A stretch of DNA of 64,000 bases from Azolla caroliniana (GCA_043228905.1 JBHGNT010000006.1:7874001-7938000); one strand, 5' to 3'. Shown: positions 43,225 through 55,097, counted from the first letter of the stretch. Notes: generated by a model from the sequence alone, not told the origin. Translations and numbers: made by a program.

Positions 43225-43282
43225 ACAAGGTTTCTTCGGTTTCGGTTCTATCGTACAGCTGTGGGGTCTTCCCCGAGTGTCC

Positions 43283-43325
43283 GGACTGTCTCGGCCCCAC
43301 GCCTTGGCAGCCCTCTCTAAAAATC
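43283..43325 (-). promoter_or_regulatory. GF4 gag-pol -1 frameshift site with hairpin (predicted)
   Basis: GAT TTT TAG ends gag (TAG at 43317-43319); pol reads TTT TTA. The stem is GGGCTGCC (43306-43313) with GACAGTCC (43283-43290): seven of eight pairs form, one as G-U. Pair 6 is G-C where GF1, GF3 and GF5 have A-U; pair 7 is a C-A mismatch. Confidence 0.6.
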
Positions 43326-45470
43326 CTCCCGGTTCTCGCCACCGAGGGATTCGCAGTTCCGCTTGTGGTTCGGTCTCACGGTCAGAAATTGGACCGAATG
43401 GCGCCCGTCCTGGCTTTTGACCCTTGCGTAGGCCGAACCGTTGTCTAGCACCTTGGTCTCCATTCGCGCCGCCGTGATGTATGGTTCACCTAATATGACC
43501 GGGTGCGAAGACGTCTCCTGTACGAAGAAGTGCTGGTCAATCTCGACGTCGCCGATCTTGACTCGCACGTTCGGGCAGGCCCCGTGCAGTTCCTCGGTGG
43601 CGCGCGTCGCCGCCCGCATCTTCCACCCGTGCTTGGTGTTGATCGGCCACTTTCCCTTCTTATAGAAGTCCATTGACATCAGGTTTATTTCCGAACCGTG
43701 GTCCACCAATGCCACCACCGGTTCCTGAACATCTCCGATCTTCACTGGGGTCTCCATGGTTGCTCGGGCCTAGTGTGGCCTCGAATAGTGGCTCTCCGCC
43801 CACTCATCTACCAGCGCCGAGTCGTCGATGTGCGTCGTCCGCACCTCTACCGGTCTTTCCGGATCCGTCTCCGTCGACAGCCTCTTCCGTTTCACCAAGT
43901 CTACAATGGAGTCGTGGAACTCCTTCTTGGCGATCCCTAGCACCTCCCGCAATGACAGCTCCACCTTGCTGTCGAGGATCCGTTCCTCTAGGACCTTTCG
44001 TAGGTCCGTAGTCCTTTCTATTTCCGTCCCCAGTCGGTATCCGCCCTTCCTGGGGTTATCTTGCGAGCTGGACCCACCGGCATCGTTCCGTCGCTGCCCG
44101 AATTGGGTCTCGTACCGTTGTGAGGGCTCGGCCGCCCCGACTTTCCCCACTCGTTTGTCTTCTACCAGAGCCTCGTAGTTCCGGCAGGCGGCTTCTACGA
44201 AGCCCGTCTTCTCCTCGACCGGGTCGCTCCACCCGGTTACTTCCCGGACCCGTCTCTCAGCGCGGTCCATTTCATCCTTCCTCAACCGTGTGCCGTCGAG
44301 GCCTTCCAGCATTGCCGACCAGAAACCGTCTTTGCTCTCCTTTCGGGCCTCGCTGCCCCCGACCTGAATACCGGCCGACGCCGAGTAGTGGATGGCCTCC
44401 ACGTGTTGGGCCGCTGCCTCTTCCATCAGTCTCTTCATACCTCCTCGCCCGTCGTTTCGGTTCAGGGCCCTCCTGGTGTCGCCGGCGTGCATCCGGCCTT
44501 CCCACAGGTACACCACCCGGTTCCTCAACGGCTCTGCGAAATCGCCGCAGTCCTTCCGAATGTGGCCGACCTCGTCGCACCACATGCACCTGTTCCCCAC
44601 TGCCGGCCGTCGGTCACGAGCCGGTTCACCGCCTTCCCTTCGAGTCTGGGTGATCTAGAGATCCTTTATCGCCCGCGTCAACTCCTCCAGCGCTGCTCCT
44701 CCGGACGAGCCATTGACCATGCCAGTCGAAGCCGAACCGGTTTCGAGCCATTCCCGGGTTTCTTCCCTTCGCACTTGCGGTGCCGGTTCAAGCCTCCTTG
44801 CTGTGACAGAACCCGCACCGGCCGCCCCGTTGTCAGCCCATTCTCGCCGTTTGTCGAAACGGCCACAGACTCTCTTAACCGCAGCCAAGTCGGTTGTCAG
44901 CCCGTCTTCGGTTTCCAGCAAGGAGCCGACTTGATCCCGGTCCCGCTCGTCCACCGACTTGACGAACAGTAGGACCCGACTCGTATCCAGAACGGCTCGG
45001 TCAAGCGCCGAAAGGCGCGCAAAGCGTTCTTCGAACTCCCGGAGGAGTGCCGACGCGTTTCTTCCCTTGCCGGGGGACTCCACCCATTCCATGAAGTCCC
45101 GCTTCGAAAGCCGGAGCGCGTCGTCCAGCCCGTATTTTTCTAGGAGTCGGCCTTCGAACTCCTCCAAGGTACGGCTCTCCGCCCGCACCTCGAGCACCTC
45201 CGCATGGATGCTCGACATCGCTACTCGAGGAAACCCGGCGAGACGCCTCTCTTCCGGAATGTCCCGCATCAGCATTTCTGCCCCGTAGGACGCCAAATCC
45301 TTCGTGGCATCCTTTCCGCTGAACCGGCCGATCGTACCGACGACCGCCTCAATTGCTCTGACGAGGGCGCCAGTGCCCTCGCGTGCACTCAATATCCGAT
45401 CCACGGCCGAAGCCATAGCCTCTGCAAGATCCGACCCCTTCATCTTTTGCTCTTCTGCCGCCTCCTTCAC
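43317..45470 (-). pseudogene. GF4 gag-protease, two nonsense codons
   Basis: One frame of 718 codons from ATG 45470, which lies within the PBS region; the GF1-equivalent start is a later ATG (MKGSDLAEAMAS). Capsid-like helices (FSGKDATKDL, LEEFEGRLLEKYG), then TAG at 44655 where GF5 has CAG. The knuckle CMWCDEVGHIRKDC is intact. A long charged region follows (LRKVLEERILDSKVELSLREVLGIAKKEF), resembling a pre-protease linker. TAG at 43770 replaces TGG. The protease has ALVDHGSEINLM; the frame ends EDF at the frameshift site. With only two point changes, the protein is otherwise continuous. Confidence 0.9.
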
Positions 45471-45483
45471 GTCGGGTTCACCA
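45470..45483 (-). other. GF4 primer binding site
   Basis: TGGTGAACCCGACG on the minus strand, 3 nt after the 5' LTR. tRNA not assigned. Confidence 0.7.
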
Positions 45484-45486
45484 AGA

Positions 45487-46094
45487 TGTCGAGGTTTTCC
45501 TCGCGGATGCGTGGAATGAGGCGGAACCTCGGGGGTCCTGTACCAAAGAGCAAGAGAGGAAGGAGAAGAGACCCTCTACGCGCGAGCGTAGATCCACAGG
45601 GACACGGCCCTTCGACCCAAAGACGCAAGTGGGATAGCGACACAGAAAGACACAAATGTATGTATGTATTAACAAAGACAAACAACAAGAACACGAAGAC
45701 AACAAAACCCGGCGAACAGATGCCGATGCCTGTTCGTAAACGCACAGAAAGACAGGAGCAGGTTGGAGGTGCTGCCGGAAGCACTCGGGCATTCCTCAGA
45801 GCAGCGCGAGCCTCCCGAAACCTGCACAGAAGGAAGCTATGGAGTTTGCGAACCAGAGAGAGAGAGAGAGAAGCCTTTCCACGCAAACCGACAGTACTTC
45901 GTCCTCGACTCTCCGCGATTCCCCCCCCCCTTCTCGTCTCCCTCCTTTTTATAGGCAAGGAAGGAGCCGTTTCCCCTTTACTTCCTACCCACTAAATCTA
46001 CCCGCCTAGGATCTTCTATGGACAACATTCGAGAAGAGCTGGTTCCTACGCTCCTATGCACCGATTCCGCTTGTGGACGGTTTTCTTCACGACA
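45487..46094 (-). repeat. GF4 5' LTR
   Basis: 608 bp. Lacks the 26 bp around GGTTACAACCGAACAGG present in the partner. TATAAAAAG at 45945-45953 (minus). Confidence 0.95.
45945..45953 (-). promoter_or_regulatory. GF4 TATA box
   Basis: TATAAAAAG preceded by CTTCCTTGCC on the minus strand; same position in the LTR as in GF1. Confidence 0.6.
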
Positions 46095-46098
46095 ACGT

Positions 46099-48291
46099 AC
46101 TTCTCCTGTGACAGCCATAATTGCTTCTTTGACCGGTCCCGAATGATATGCATCCCCAGCATCTGTCTTGCCGGACCCAAGTCTTTCATTGAGAAGGTCC
46201 GGTTGAGAGCCTTCTTCAGCATCCGTATTTTGACTTGGTCACGTCCGACGATCAACATGTCATCCACGTAAAGAAGGAGTATCAGGAAGTCGCCTCCTTC
46301 AAACTTCTTCACAAACACGCAGTGATCGGCCTGCGTCTTGTGGTACCCTTGATCGGTCATGAAGGAGTGGAACTTCCGGTACCATTGTCGGGGAGCCTGC
46401 TTCAGTCCGTACAGGCTCTTCTTCAACCGGCATACCAGGTGCTCCTTCCCTTTCTCCACGAATCCTTCCAGTTGCTGCATGTAGATCTCCTCTTCGAGGT
46501 CGCCGTGAAGGAATGCCGTCTTCACGTCCAGCTGCTCTACCTCGAGGTCCATGCTTGCTTCTATACTCAGCACCGTCCGGATGGAGGTCATCTTTACTAC
46601 TGGGGCAAATATCTCGTCGAAGTCCACGCCCTTCTTCTGCTGGAACCCCTTCACCACGATCTTGGCTTTGTATCTCGGGGGGTTGCCGGCATCTCCCGGT
46701 TTCAACTTGTACACCCACTTGTTTCGGAGTGCCCGCTTTCCTTTCCGTAATTCCACCAATTTGTACGTATGGTTCTCATGCAGGGAATCCATCTCATCCT
46801 GCATGGCACTTAACCATTTTCGGCCGTGGGTGTCTTCCTTCGCTTCTTCGAAGCTTTCCGGCTCCCCCTCATCGGTCAGCAGAACATGCTCTGCATCCGG
46901 AAATCTCCGGGGCGCCCTTCTCTCTCTGAGAGGATATCTCCGTCTTCGGGCTTCGGTAACCGGCTCGTCCATCTACTCTTCATCTGAATCCGATTCGGGG
47001 TCTAGGCCGGTTCCGGTTTCAGCTTCCACTACTACTTCTTCAGCCTGTTCGGTATCCTCACCGTAATCGGCTGGTCCCTCGAGTGCTAACCGGTCTCTTG
47101 CCGGTTGGGTCTGCTCATCGTAGAGTCGATCCTTACCAGTCGACTCAGAGTTCATTATCTTCTTCTCTGACTCCCAGTCGGCGAGCGTCTTGTCCTCCAT
47201 GAAGATAATATCTCGACTCCGGAATACCTTCTTGTCGACCGGGTCCCACACTCAGTAGCCGAACTCATCGCCACCGTAACCGAGGAATATGCATGGCCGG
47301 GTCTTTGGATCTAGCTTTCCTCTCCGGTCCTCAGCTACATGCACGTACGCGAGACACCCGAATACCTTCAGATGCCGGTAGGATACTTCCTTACCGGTCC
47401 ATACTCTCTATGGCATGTCTCTGTCCAAGGGTACTGAGGGTGATCTGTTTATCACATATGTCGCCGTCGACAGTGCCTCAGCCCAAAACTTCTTGGGTAG
47501 TTTTGCATGTGCTAGCATACTCCGGACCCTCTCCATTATGGTCCAGTTCATCCTCTCGGCCAGCCCGTTTAGTTCCGGTGTCTTCGGCACGGTAAATTCG
47601 AGCCGGATTCCCTTCGAGCGGCAGTACTCCTCGAACTGCCCCCGGTATTCTCCTGTGTTATCTGCTCGAACCGCCTTCAGCTTCAGCCGGTTTCTCTTTC
47701 CACTCTCGCGTGAAGCTCTTTGAAGACGGATAACACCTGATCCTTCGTCTTCAACGGTGTGGCCCACAGCTTCCGGCTGTGGTCATCTATGAACGTCACG
47801 AAGTACTGCGCTCCGGCATGTGACTTCGTGTCTACCTGACACACATCCGTATGCACCAACTCCAGTGGTGCATTACGTCTCATCGGTGGCCTTGGTCGGA
47901 AGGAGGTCCGGTTCTGCTTACCGGCCAGACAATCAGTGCACTTCTGTAAGTGCACGTTCTTCACTGGAATGAGGTTGTCGTCTACAAGCCTCTTCATCCC
48001 CTTCTCGCTCATATGACACAACCTCTTGTGCCACAGCTCACCGGCAGTGTCGGATGTCACGTTCACTTCTTCCGGGCATAGCCGGGCATTCATCAAGTAC
48101 AATGTGTTTACCTTTCGGGCCCGAGCCACAATCAGGCTCCCTTTGCTGAACTTCATGATGCCGTTCCGGATGCTACCCGTGTAGCACTCATCATCTAGCC
48201 GACCGGCTGATATCAGGTTCAGACAAACTTCCGGAACGTGTTGGACATCCTTCAGCAGCAACTTGCATCCGGTTGGTGTTGTTAGCCACAC
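46099..48291 (-). pseudogene. Copia-3 integrase and RT
   Basis: Pre-integrase LKDVQHVPEVCLNLIS, HHCC finger (LWHKRLCHMSEKGM, KCTDCLAGK), Asp in VHTDVCQVD, Asp in VRADNTGEYRG and Glu in LNGLAERMNWT. A frame change near 47690 separates the two Asp parts. After a variable acidic linker (46973-47251), RT runs open from 46972: VKGFQQKKGVDFDEIFAPVV, DVKTAFLHGDLEEEIYM, LKQAPRQWYRKF and the intact box LLYVDDMLIVG. RT stops at the GF4 insertion. Stops lie near 47408, 47251 and 46973. Confidence 0.9.
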
Positions 48292-48399
48292 GTCTCCTAT
48301 GTCGACAATTCAACATGTTCCTTCATTCCCCATCCGGACACAGCCGTGATCACCGGCTGAATAGGATGAGAAGCATTTCCGGTCCGGGGTAAGGTGGGT

Positions 48400-49339
48400 C
48401 TACCACCTAGGTCATCTCGTCGCCGGCAAGGTTTATCTCACTCTCCTCGGTGATGAGCATCAACTCTTCTTGACTTGCCGCGATTGTCGTCGTTCCCTTC
48501 CGGTCCGGTCCCCTCCGGTCTTTACCGTTCCGGTCTTAACCGTTCTAGTCCAGGGTTTGCTTCGAATCAGTACCGTCGGTTTCCTTGTCTTTACGGAAAT
48601 GCCAACAGTTCTTTTGGAAGTGTCTCGGCTTGCCGCAATAGAAGCAAGTAGGCCTTCCCCTTGACTTTGACCGTGTCCCCGACTTCTCCCGGTTTTGGGG
48701 ACTACGGTTTCTATGTCTTCCGCGTTCCGATTCGGTAAGAAGCGCTTAGGAGTCGGAGCTCGTATCTTTGTCTTTCCGACGCGCCTCCTCATCTAGCAAA
48801 CTCGACTTTACTCTTGCTAGGGATAACCGCTTTCCTTCCGGCCCGGCGTTGCCCAAAGTGACAACCAACGTCTCCCAGCTATCCGGGAGGGAACCGAGCA
48901 GGAGTAGCGCTAGTACCTCATCGGCAAGAGGTACTTCCAATGACGTTGCCTGGTGGATCAGCCCCTGGAAGGCATTCATGTGCTCCGCCATGCTGGAGCC
49001 ATCTTGGAACTGGAGTCTTACTAGCTTCCGGAATACCGACACCTGATTGACAACATTTTTGTTCTGAAACATTATGCTGATCTTCTCCTAGAGCTAATGA
49101 GCCTTGCTCTCTTCATTGAAGTTGTTGTATAGGCTCATGTCGATGAAGCACCGTATGTACGCCGTTGTCTTCATGTGCATCACCTCCCATATTGTGGCGT
49201 CGATCTTGTCCGGTCTCTTGTCCCCGAACTGAACCGGTAGCCAAAGATCTTTGACCACGAGCATGTCTCTCATCTTCGACTTCCACACTGAATAGTTGGA
49301 GCCGGTGAGGTTGAACATGCCGCCAAACGATTCGTCCAT
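48400..49339 (-). pseudogene. Copia-3 gag, broken
   Basis: ATG 49339 (MDESFGGMFNLTGSNYSVWKSKM) opens a copia Gag. A stop near 49094 is followed by VSVFRKLVRLQFQDGSSMAEHM and LLGSLPDSWETLVVTL. After a frame change near 48750 comes CFYCGKPRHFQKNC, a CCHC knuckle with Gly changed to Arg, and then stops near 48530. The protease (about 48300-48420) is not recognisable beyond scattered residues. Confidence 0.85.
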
Positions 49340-49354
49340 TTTCTGTGTTGTTTC

Positions 49355-49366
49355 GCTCTGATACCA
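49355..49366 (-). other. Copia-3 primer binding site (tRNA-iMet)
   Basis: TGGTATCAGAGC on the minus strand, 2 nt after the LTR. Confidence 0.95.
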
Positions 49367-49645
49367 CCTGACGGGAACTCAACACTCCTTATGCGCACCG
49401 CTCGGCCACAACCGAGCTTAGAATGATGCACAGAAAAATGGGAAATAAAACACGACACAAAGGAGAGAAAAGGGACACAGAATGTTTACGTGGAAAACCC
49501 CAAACTAGGGGAAAAACCACGGCAGCCCACTGGCTGCAAACTGTCACTATGTAAGAATGTACAATAGTGAGTTCACTAAGGCAACAACCTCGTGCTCACA
49601 GATCTTCGCCACAGGCGGCGGTTACAACAGAGGCAACGACTTCTT

Positions 49646-49687
<42 letters not shown>

Positions 49688-49855
49688 CACAGTTACGCGT
49701 TCTCACTTCTTCTTGCACCAACAAGTGAATGACAACAACACACTAAAAGTTTGCCCTAAGTCATATTTATACTAATATGACTTTTAGGCTATTTACAAAT
49801 ATAGCCTCGATGGGCTCTCAGAAACATATTTACGAATATGTCTCTTTGTCCGGTT

Positions 49856-50110
49856 CTCACCGGGTCTGTACCATCCGGTTCTCCGTAACCGGGTACTCCT
49901 CATCCGGTCTTCACCGGGTCTATATCATCCGGCTCTCCCTAACCGGGTACTCCTCATCCGGTCTTCACCGGGTCTGTATCATCCGGCTCTCCGTAGTCGG
50001 GTACTCCTCATCCGGTCTTCACCGGGTCTGTATCATCCGGCTCTCCGTAGCTGGGTCCTCCTCATCCGGTCTTCACCGGGTCTGTATCATCCGGCTCTCT
50101 GTAGCCGAGT
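49856..50110. repeat. 54-bp hairpin array, partner LTR copy
   Basis: About 5 units of the array seen at 37954. The first unit has CCGGTT(CTCCGT)AACCGG where others have CCGGCT...AGCCGG, so both stem arms changed together. Confidence 0.85.
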
Positions 50111-50157
50111 TTGTTCATCGGCACTGTTCTTCTCCCTTCCCATCCGGAGGGACCTGT

Positions 50158-50427
50158 TGACGGGAACCCAACGTTCCTTATGCGCGACGCTCAGCCAGTC
50201 TCGAGCTTAGAATGATACACAGAAAACGGGAAATAAAACACGACAAGAAGAAGAAGAGAATACACTGGAGGTTTACGTGGAAAACCCCAAACTAGGGGAA
50301 AAACCACGGTAGCCCACAGGCTGCAAACTGTCACTATGTAGGAATATACAACAGTGAGTTCACTGAGGCACCGACCTCGTGCTCACAAATCTTCGCCACA
50401 GGCGGCGGTTACAACAGAGGCAACGAC

Positions 50428-50459
<32 letters not shown>

Positions 50460-50903
50460 GTACAGTTACGCACACTCTCTATTCTTGCACCAACAAGAAT
50501 GACAACCATTACAACAACAGTAACAACTATAGTAAAAGTTTGCCCTAAGTCATATTTATACTAATATGACTTTTTGGCTATTTACAAATATAGTCTCGAT
50601 GGACTCTCAAAAACATATTTACGAATATGTCTCTTCATCCGGTTCTGACCGGGTCTGTACCATCCGGCTCTCCGTATCCGGGTACTCCCCATCCGGTTCA
50701 TACCGGGTCTGTATCATCCGGCTCTCCATATCCGGGTACTCCTCATCCGGTTCATACCGGGTCTGTATCATCCGGCTCTCCGTAGCCGGGTACTCCTCAT
50801 CCGGTTCATACCGGGTCTGTATCATCCGGCTCTCCGTAGCCGGGTCCACCTCGTACGACACTAATCTTCTCCCTTCCCATCCGGAGGGACCTGTTTCCCA
50901 ACA
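50158..50903 (-). mobile_element. Solo LTR, relative of copia-3
   Basis: 746 bp from TGACGGGAACCC to TTTCCCAACA, with CCTGT duplicated on both sides (50153-50157, 50904-50908). No internal sequence, so it probably arose by LTR-LTR recombination. Its own 54-bp array (about 50638-50850) has CCGGT(TCAT)ACCGG in place of the CTTC loop. (CT)n at 50431-50459. Confidence 0.95.
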
Positions 50904-50917
50904 CCTGTCTCCCAACA

Positions 50918-53733
50918 AACGCATAGGGTAAGAGTTGCAGCCAGTTCCCGACTTGGCCTCCACACGCCCGTACTAACGCTTTGACGATCGGCCTATGTCT
51001 GCGTTCCACCTTCCCGTTAGCCTCCGGATTGTACGCTGTGGTGAGCGAGAGTTTAATCCCTAGCTGGTTAAACAACTCTTCCACCTCTTGCACGTCTAAT
51101 TATCCGCGCTCGGCCACGATCTTACCTATGCACCCGTACCGACATACCACTTCCTCGATAAAAAATCGGCACACGGCCACGGTTGCTTTGTTCTGCAATG
51201 CTTGGCCTTCCACCTGGTTTGTCAAGTCCTCCCGAGCCAGCACCAGATACCGCATCTGCCCTACCCCCATCGGCATTGTCACTAGATACACCATCCACTT
51301 GAAGTGGACGGTCGGAGGGTAGGTCGGGTGAAGCTCGTCCCGATGTCGGACTATGGAGTGCACCTGATAGCTTTCGCAAGTCGTCACGAACCAATGCACG
51401 TCTCAATATAGTCCCGGCCACAAGTACTTCCCCTTTAGCTTCTCGAATGTGGCCCACGTCCCGCGGTGTCTGGCCCAGGGACTCTCGTGGTATGCCATCA
51501 ACAATTCTTCCCGTTCCTTATTCTTCGCCACCACTCAGAGCGGGATGTCGTTTCTCTTCTTTGGGTGCTTCCATAAGCTCCCGTCCCGTAGGAAGAATCA
51601 GTACACTTTCTTCCGAATCCGGTTGGTCTCTTCCTTCGTCCACGCCGCGTCTGGTGTCATTGTCTTTAGGAACCCACTGATCTGGAGCCACTCCCCGTTG
51701 TACTTTCTCTCGTTGAATTCGTTAAGCGTCGGAGTGCTCCCCTTTCTTGTTGTTACGTTAGCTGACCCGAAGAAGTCCTTGCCGACTTCTTCGTTTTCCG
51801 AAACCATGCCGTCCTTGTCGTTGAACCACGCCCTTGAAAGCATATCGGCCATGGCATTATCTTTTCCGGAGATGTGCTGTATCTCTAGGTTCAAGGACTT
51901 GATGTACGCGATCCACCTGAGCATCGCCAGGTCTGGAGTCGCGCATCCGGAGACCATACCCAAAATCGGTAGGCAGTCCGTCTCGATGATCACTTCCGTC
52001 CCGATCAGATAGTCCTTGTCAGCCTTGACTGTCGAAATGATACCCCATAGCTCGTGCTTGATTTGGGCATATCCTCGCTGCCGCTTGCTCAATACATTTG
52101 CCCCAAACCGGAACGGGAACTGTACGCTATATTCATCTTCTTGATTGATCACCCACCCGATCCTGGTGGGGCTCGTGTCCACCGTCACGTGAATGGGGAC
52201 TTCCTTGCCGTAAACCACTTTTCGGAGAGCCGGTGCCGCGACGAGTGCCTCCTTCAGTCTCCAGACCGACTCCGTGTGCTCCATCCTCCATTCGAACCGG
52301 AGCCCTTTCTTTAATAACTCGTAAAGCGGCTCCGCAACATGCGCGTAGTGCGGAATCCAGATGTGATAGAACGCACACGCCCCAAGGACCCTTCGGACCT
52401 CCGTGACCGACCCACAATCATCCTTCATCGCGGAGATGGCTTCTACCTTCATCGGGGATGGCTTCCGGCCGTAAGGCCCGCACAGGTGTTCGACAACCAG
52501 GATCTCCGGCTGTCCGAAGGCTGAATTTTCTCCTAGGAAGGTGAGCTACACACTCTCGAGTCTTTGTAGCACCTTCTCGCAGTCGCGGATGTGATCCGTC
52601 ACGAACCTCCGGCAACCGTCGGGCCCGACTGACTCGTCCTTGTCCTCCACCAGACTCCCTTTGATCAGGATGTCATCCAGAAATGACATGGTGATGTCCG
52701 GGATGCAGTCCCTCAACACCTTGTTCATCGCATTCACCATGTGCGCCACCGAGTTCGTTCCTCCTTGCGGCAGGGTGCACATCCGAACTAGGCCGAGACG
52801 AGTCCGCATCGTCGTGACATCCTTGCTCTCTATGGCTAGTTGGAACCCGACCGAGTAGATCGACCTCCCTATGAAGGTCTCCGCGAACTCATCGATGGTC
52901 GGTCTGATACCTGCGTTTCGAATGGTCACCGTGTTGACTGGCTGCAGGTCTTGTATGAAGCGCAATGTGCTGTTCTTCTTCGGCACGATAAACCACCGAT
53001 TTGAATATGGGGCACTCGACGGTTCGAGGATGCCCATCTCCACCTTTTGTTTCAGCAATTCCATCAGCTTCGGGATGTGAGCTCTGGGTACCGCAATCGG
53101 TTTGAGATTCCACAGCACATGCGGTACCGTGAAGATCACCATTGGTTCTACAACTTTCGGGTCGACGCACCCGATCTCCTCCGGTGAGAATGCGGAAGCC
53201 TTCCCGTGCCTCCCGAGCATTCTCCGAAACCGGTCCTCTTCCGCCGGTAGTAGAAAACCACCCCCACTGATCTTGAGCTCCCGTAGCGTTATGTCGGTGA
53301 ACATGTGTCCCATGCTGTCCGGATCTCGTAAACTTGGGTCCGATGCGACCCCCTTTATCCGTAACTCATTGCTCTCTGGCAAGGGTGCCGCGACTGGCCT
53401 CACCTTCCGGTCCACATTCTTGTACTTTGTATCCACTCGGGCCGTCCGATTTGACTCGAGCCCACTACCGAAGTCGGTGATGACTTCGTACATCTTTTCC
53501 GAACATACCGGAATCGTCTGGTCCCCATTAAGGCCTTCTCCGAACACCTCCCGTAACTTCCCCAAGGTGTCGTCGAAAGAGACCGCCTCCATGGCTCCGC
53601 TGATTTCCTCTTCAGGGCTGAGGACTCCGCATGCCCGAAGTCGCTCCTCCGTCCGCTTCTTTTCCCGGCAAACTACGCCGGCTATCGTACAACCACCGCT
53701 GTCGGAGAACCAAAATTTTCTACCATGGTACAA
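50918..53733 (-). pseudogene. GF3 pol: integrase, RNase H, RT; RT motif A deleted
   Basis: From 53733 (a frame change near here separates it from the pol start) down: CSEKMYEVITDF, HVLWNLKPIAVPRAHIPKL, RPTIDEFAETFIGRSIYSVG then directly FQLAIESKD. A 24-bp in-frame deletion removes DLYSGYDQ and with it the first catalytic Asp of RT. FLDD is kept (SFLDDILIKG). After a break near 52546, RNase H (51598-52452, VTVDTSPTRIGWVINQ) and integrase follow, with finger CESYQ (Cys to Tyr), MVYLVTMP (catalytic Asp to Tyr) and NGKVERRH. Inactive on several counts. Confidence 0.9.
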
Positions 53734-53778
53734 GTGTTTTTGCCTATAGTATATTTGTGGGGTTTTTCCGGGGTGTCC

Positions 53779-53822
53779 GGACTATCGCGGCCCCACGCCT
53801 TGATAGCCCTCTCTAAAAATCC
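53779..53822 (-). promoter_or_regulatory. GF3 frameshift hairpin remnant
   Basis: GGGCTATC (53802-53809) pairs with GATAGTCC (53779-53786), seven Watson-Crick pairs plus one G-U. The T5 run is present, but a 1-bp loss upstream means gag no longer stops at it. Confidence 0.5.
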
Positions 53823-54675
53823 CCTCGGTTTTGGCACCGAGGGTCTCGCGGTTACGCTCATGGTTCGGTCGCACCATCTGGAACAGGACCGAGTGACGCC
53901 CATCTTGGCTCTTGACTCGTGCATATGCCGAGCCGTTGTCCAGCACCTTTGTCTCCATGCGTGCTGCCGTGATGTACAGTTCTCCTAGTATCACCGGATG
54001 TGAGGACGTCTCCTGCACAAAGAAGTGTTGATCGATCTCGACATCGCCGATTTTTACTCGTACATTCGGGCAGGCTCCGTGTAGCTCCTCCGTGGTGCGC
54101 ATTGCTGCCCGTATCTTCCACCCGTGCTTGGTGTTGATCGGCCACTTTCCCTTGGACGCCACCACCGGCTCTTGGACGTCCCCGATCCGAACAGGGGTTT
54201 TCGTAGTGGCCCTAGCCCAATGTAGCCTCGAGTAGTGGCTTCCCTCCAATTCGTCCTCTAGGGCCACGTCTTCTAGGTGGGTCGTTCGCACCTCCACCGG
54301 CTTCTCCGGCTCCGGCTCCGGCTCCGTCGAAAGCCTTTTCCGCTTCACCAAGTCTACGATGGAGTCGTGGAACTCCTTCTTGGTGATACCGAGCACTTCC
54401 CTCAGTGACAACTCCACTTTGCTGTCGAGGATCCGTTCCTCCAGGACCTTTCGATCTCCGTGCTCAACCGATAACCGGCCTTCTTGGCCTTGTCCGATGT
54501 GCCGGATGCACCGACATCATTCTGCTTCGTCCCGAACCGGGTCTCATACCGTTGTGAGGGTCCGGCCACCCCGGTCTTTCCCGCTCGCTTGTCTTCCACC
54601 AGAACCTCATAGTTCTAGCACGCGGCTTCCACGAAGCCCGTCTTCTCTTCGACCGGGTCACTCCACCCGGTTACC
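53782..54675 (-). pseudogene. GF3 gag C-terminus, protease deleted
   Basis: LSLREVLGITKKEFHDSIVDLVKRKRL and the VRTTHLEDVALEDELEGSHYSR block match GF4, with a Pro-Glu repeat (EPEPEPEKP) expanded by a GGCTCC repeat. Then VVASKGKWPIN: 51 bp coding the whole DHGSE protease motif are deleted in frame. A stop or frame change lies near 54450 and TAG near 54617. The left end at 54675 is where GF5 begins; about 20 bp of GF3 are missing at that joint. Confidence 0.85.
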
Positions 54676-55053
54676 GAGAGAAGGTATCGTGCGCTAGAGG
54701 GGACGAAGTGCCGTCGGACTGGGACCGAGCTCTTCTTTTCTGTCGTTCTCCATAGCTTTCTTTTGCGCAGGTTCTCGAGAGGCTGATTCGGCTCCGTGGA
54801 ACGCCCGTGTGCTTCCGGCAGAATCTCCATCTTGCTCCCCTATGTGCGTGGGTGATCAGGCGTCGGCATCCATCTCGCCGACCTGATCGGCTGTAACCGT
54901 TCGAGTCGTCTGCATACATACAAATACATACATATATTTATATACACACACTAGTGTTCTTATACTCTATCTCTCCTTTTTCTCACCTATTCCTCGGTCC
55001 AAGACCCCAGTGGTCCCGCCTTGTTCTCCATGCACGCGTGTAACAACGCGACA
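54676..55053 (+). repeat. GF5 5' LTR, truncated
   Basis: Begins in the middle of the LTR (GAGAGAAGGTATCGTGCGC, just downstream of the TATA position in GF1) and ends TAACAACGCGACA. It lacks U3 and the TATA box. Confidence 0.9.
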
Positions 55054-55058
55054 TCTTT

Positions 55059-55072
55059 TGGTGAACCCGACG
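55059..55072 (+). other. GF5 primer binding site
   Basis: TGGTGAACCCGACG, 5 nt after the LTR, identical to GF4. Confidence 0.75.
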
Positions 55073-55097
55073 TGAACAGGCGGCAGAGGAGTAGAAG

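Larger units (their letters stand above)
39117..46094 (-). mobile_element. GF4, near-intact GF-family gypsy element
   Basis: 7.0 kb, inserted in copia-3 RT with a 4-bp duplication ACGT (39113-39116, 46095-46098). LTRs of 633 and 608 bp differ by a 26-bp deletion and about 10 substitutions by eye. It has a PBS, gag with two nonsense codons, the frameshift hairpin, an open pol and a purine tract (from 39750). It is the best reference copy for the family. Confidence 0.95.
37491..50917 (-). mobile_element. Copia-3, Ty1/copia element with nested inserts
   Basis: Target duplication AACGC on both sides (37486-37490, 50918-50922). LTRs of 811 bp and about 798 bp (after removing a solo LTR) differ at only about 3 of the first 235 bases, so it is young. 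GF4 interrupts RT/RNase H at 39117-46094. The PBS is initiator-Met. Layout and sequence are close to copia-2. Confidence 0.95.
49369..50917 (-). repeat. Copia-3 5' LTR, interrupted by solo LTR
   Basis: Same start as the partner. A solo LTR (50158-50903) sits 14 bp before its end, which resumes CCTGTCTCCCAACA at 50904-50917. (CT)n at 49649-49684. Confidence 0.95.

Noticed and set aside
46046-46972. Host gene for a cysteine- or charge-rich protein in copia-3
   Set aside because: The frame contains clear copia RT blocks and LLYVDDMLIVG, so it is the element's RT.
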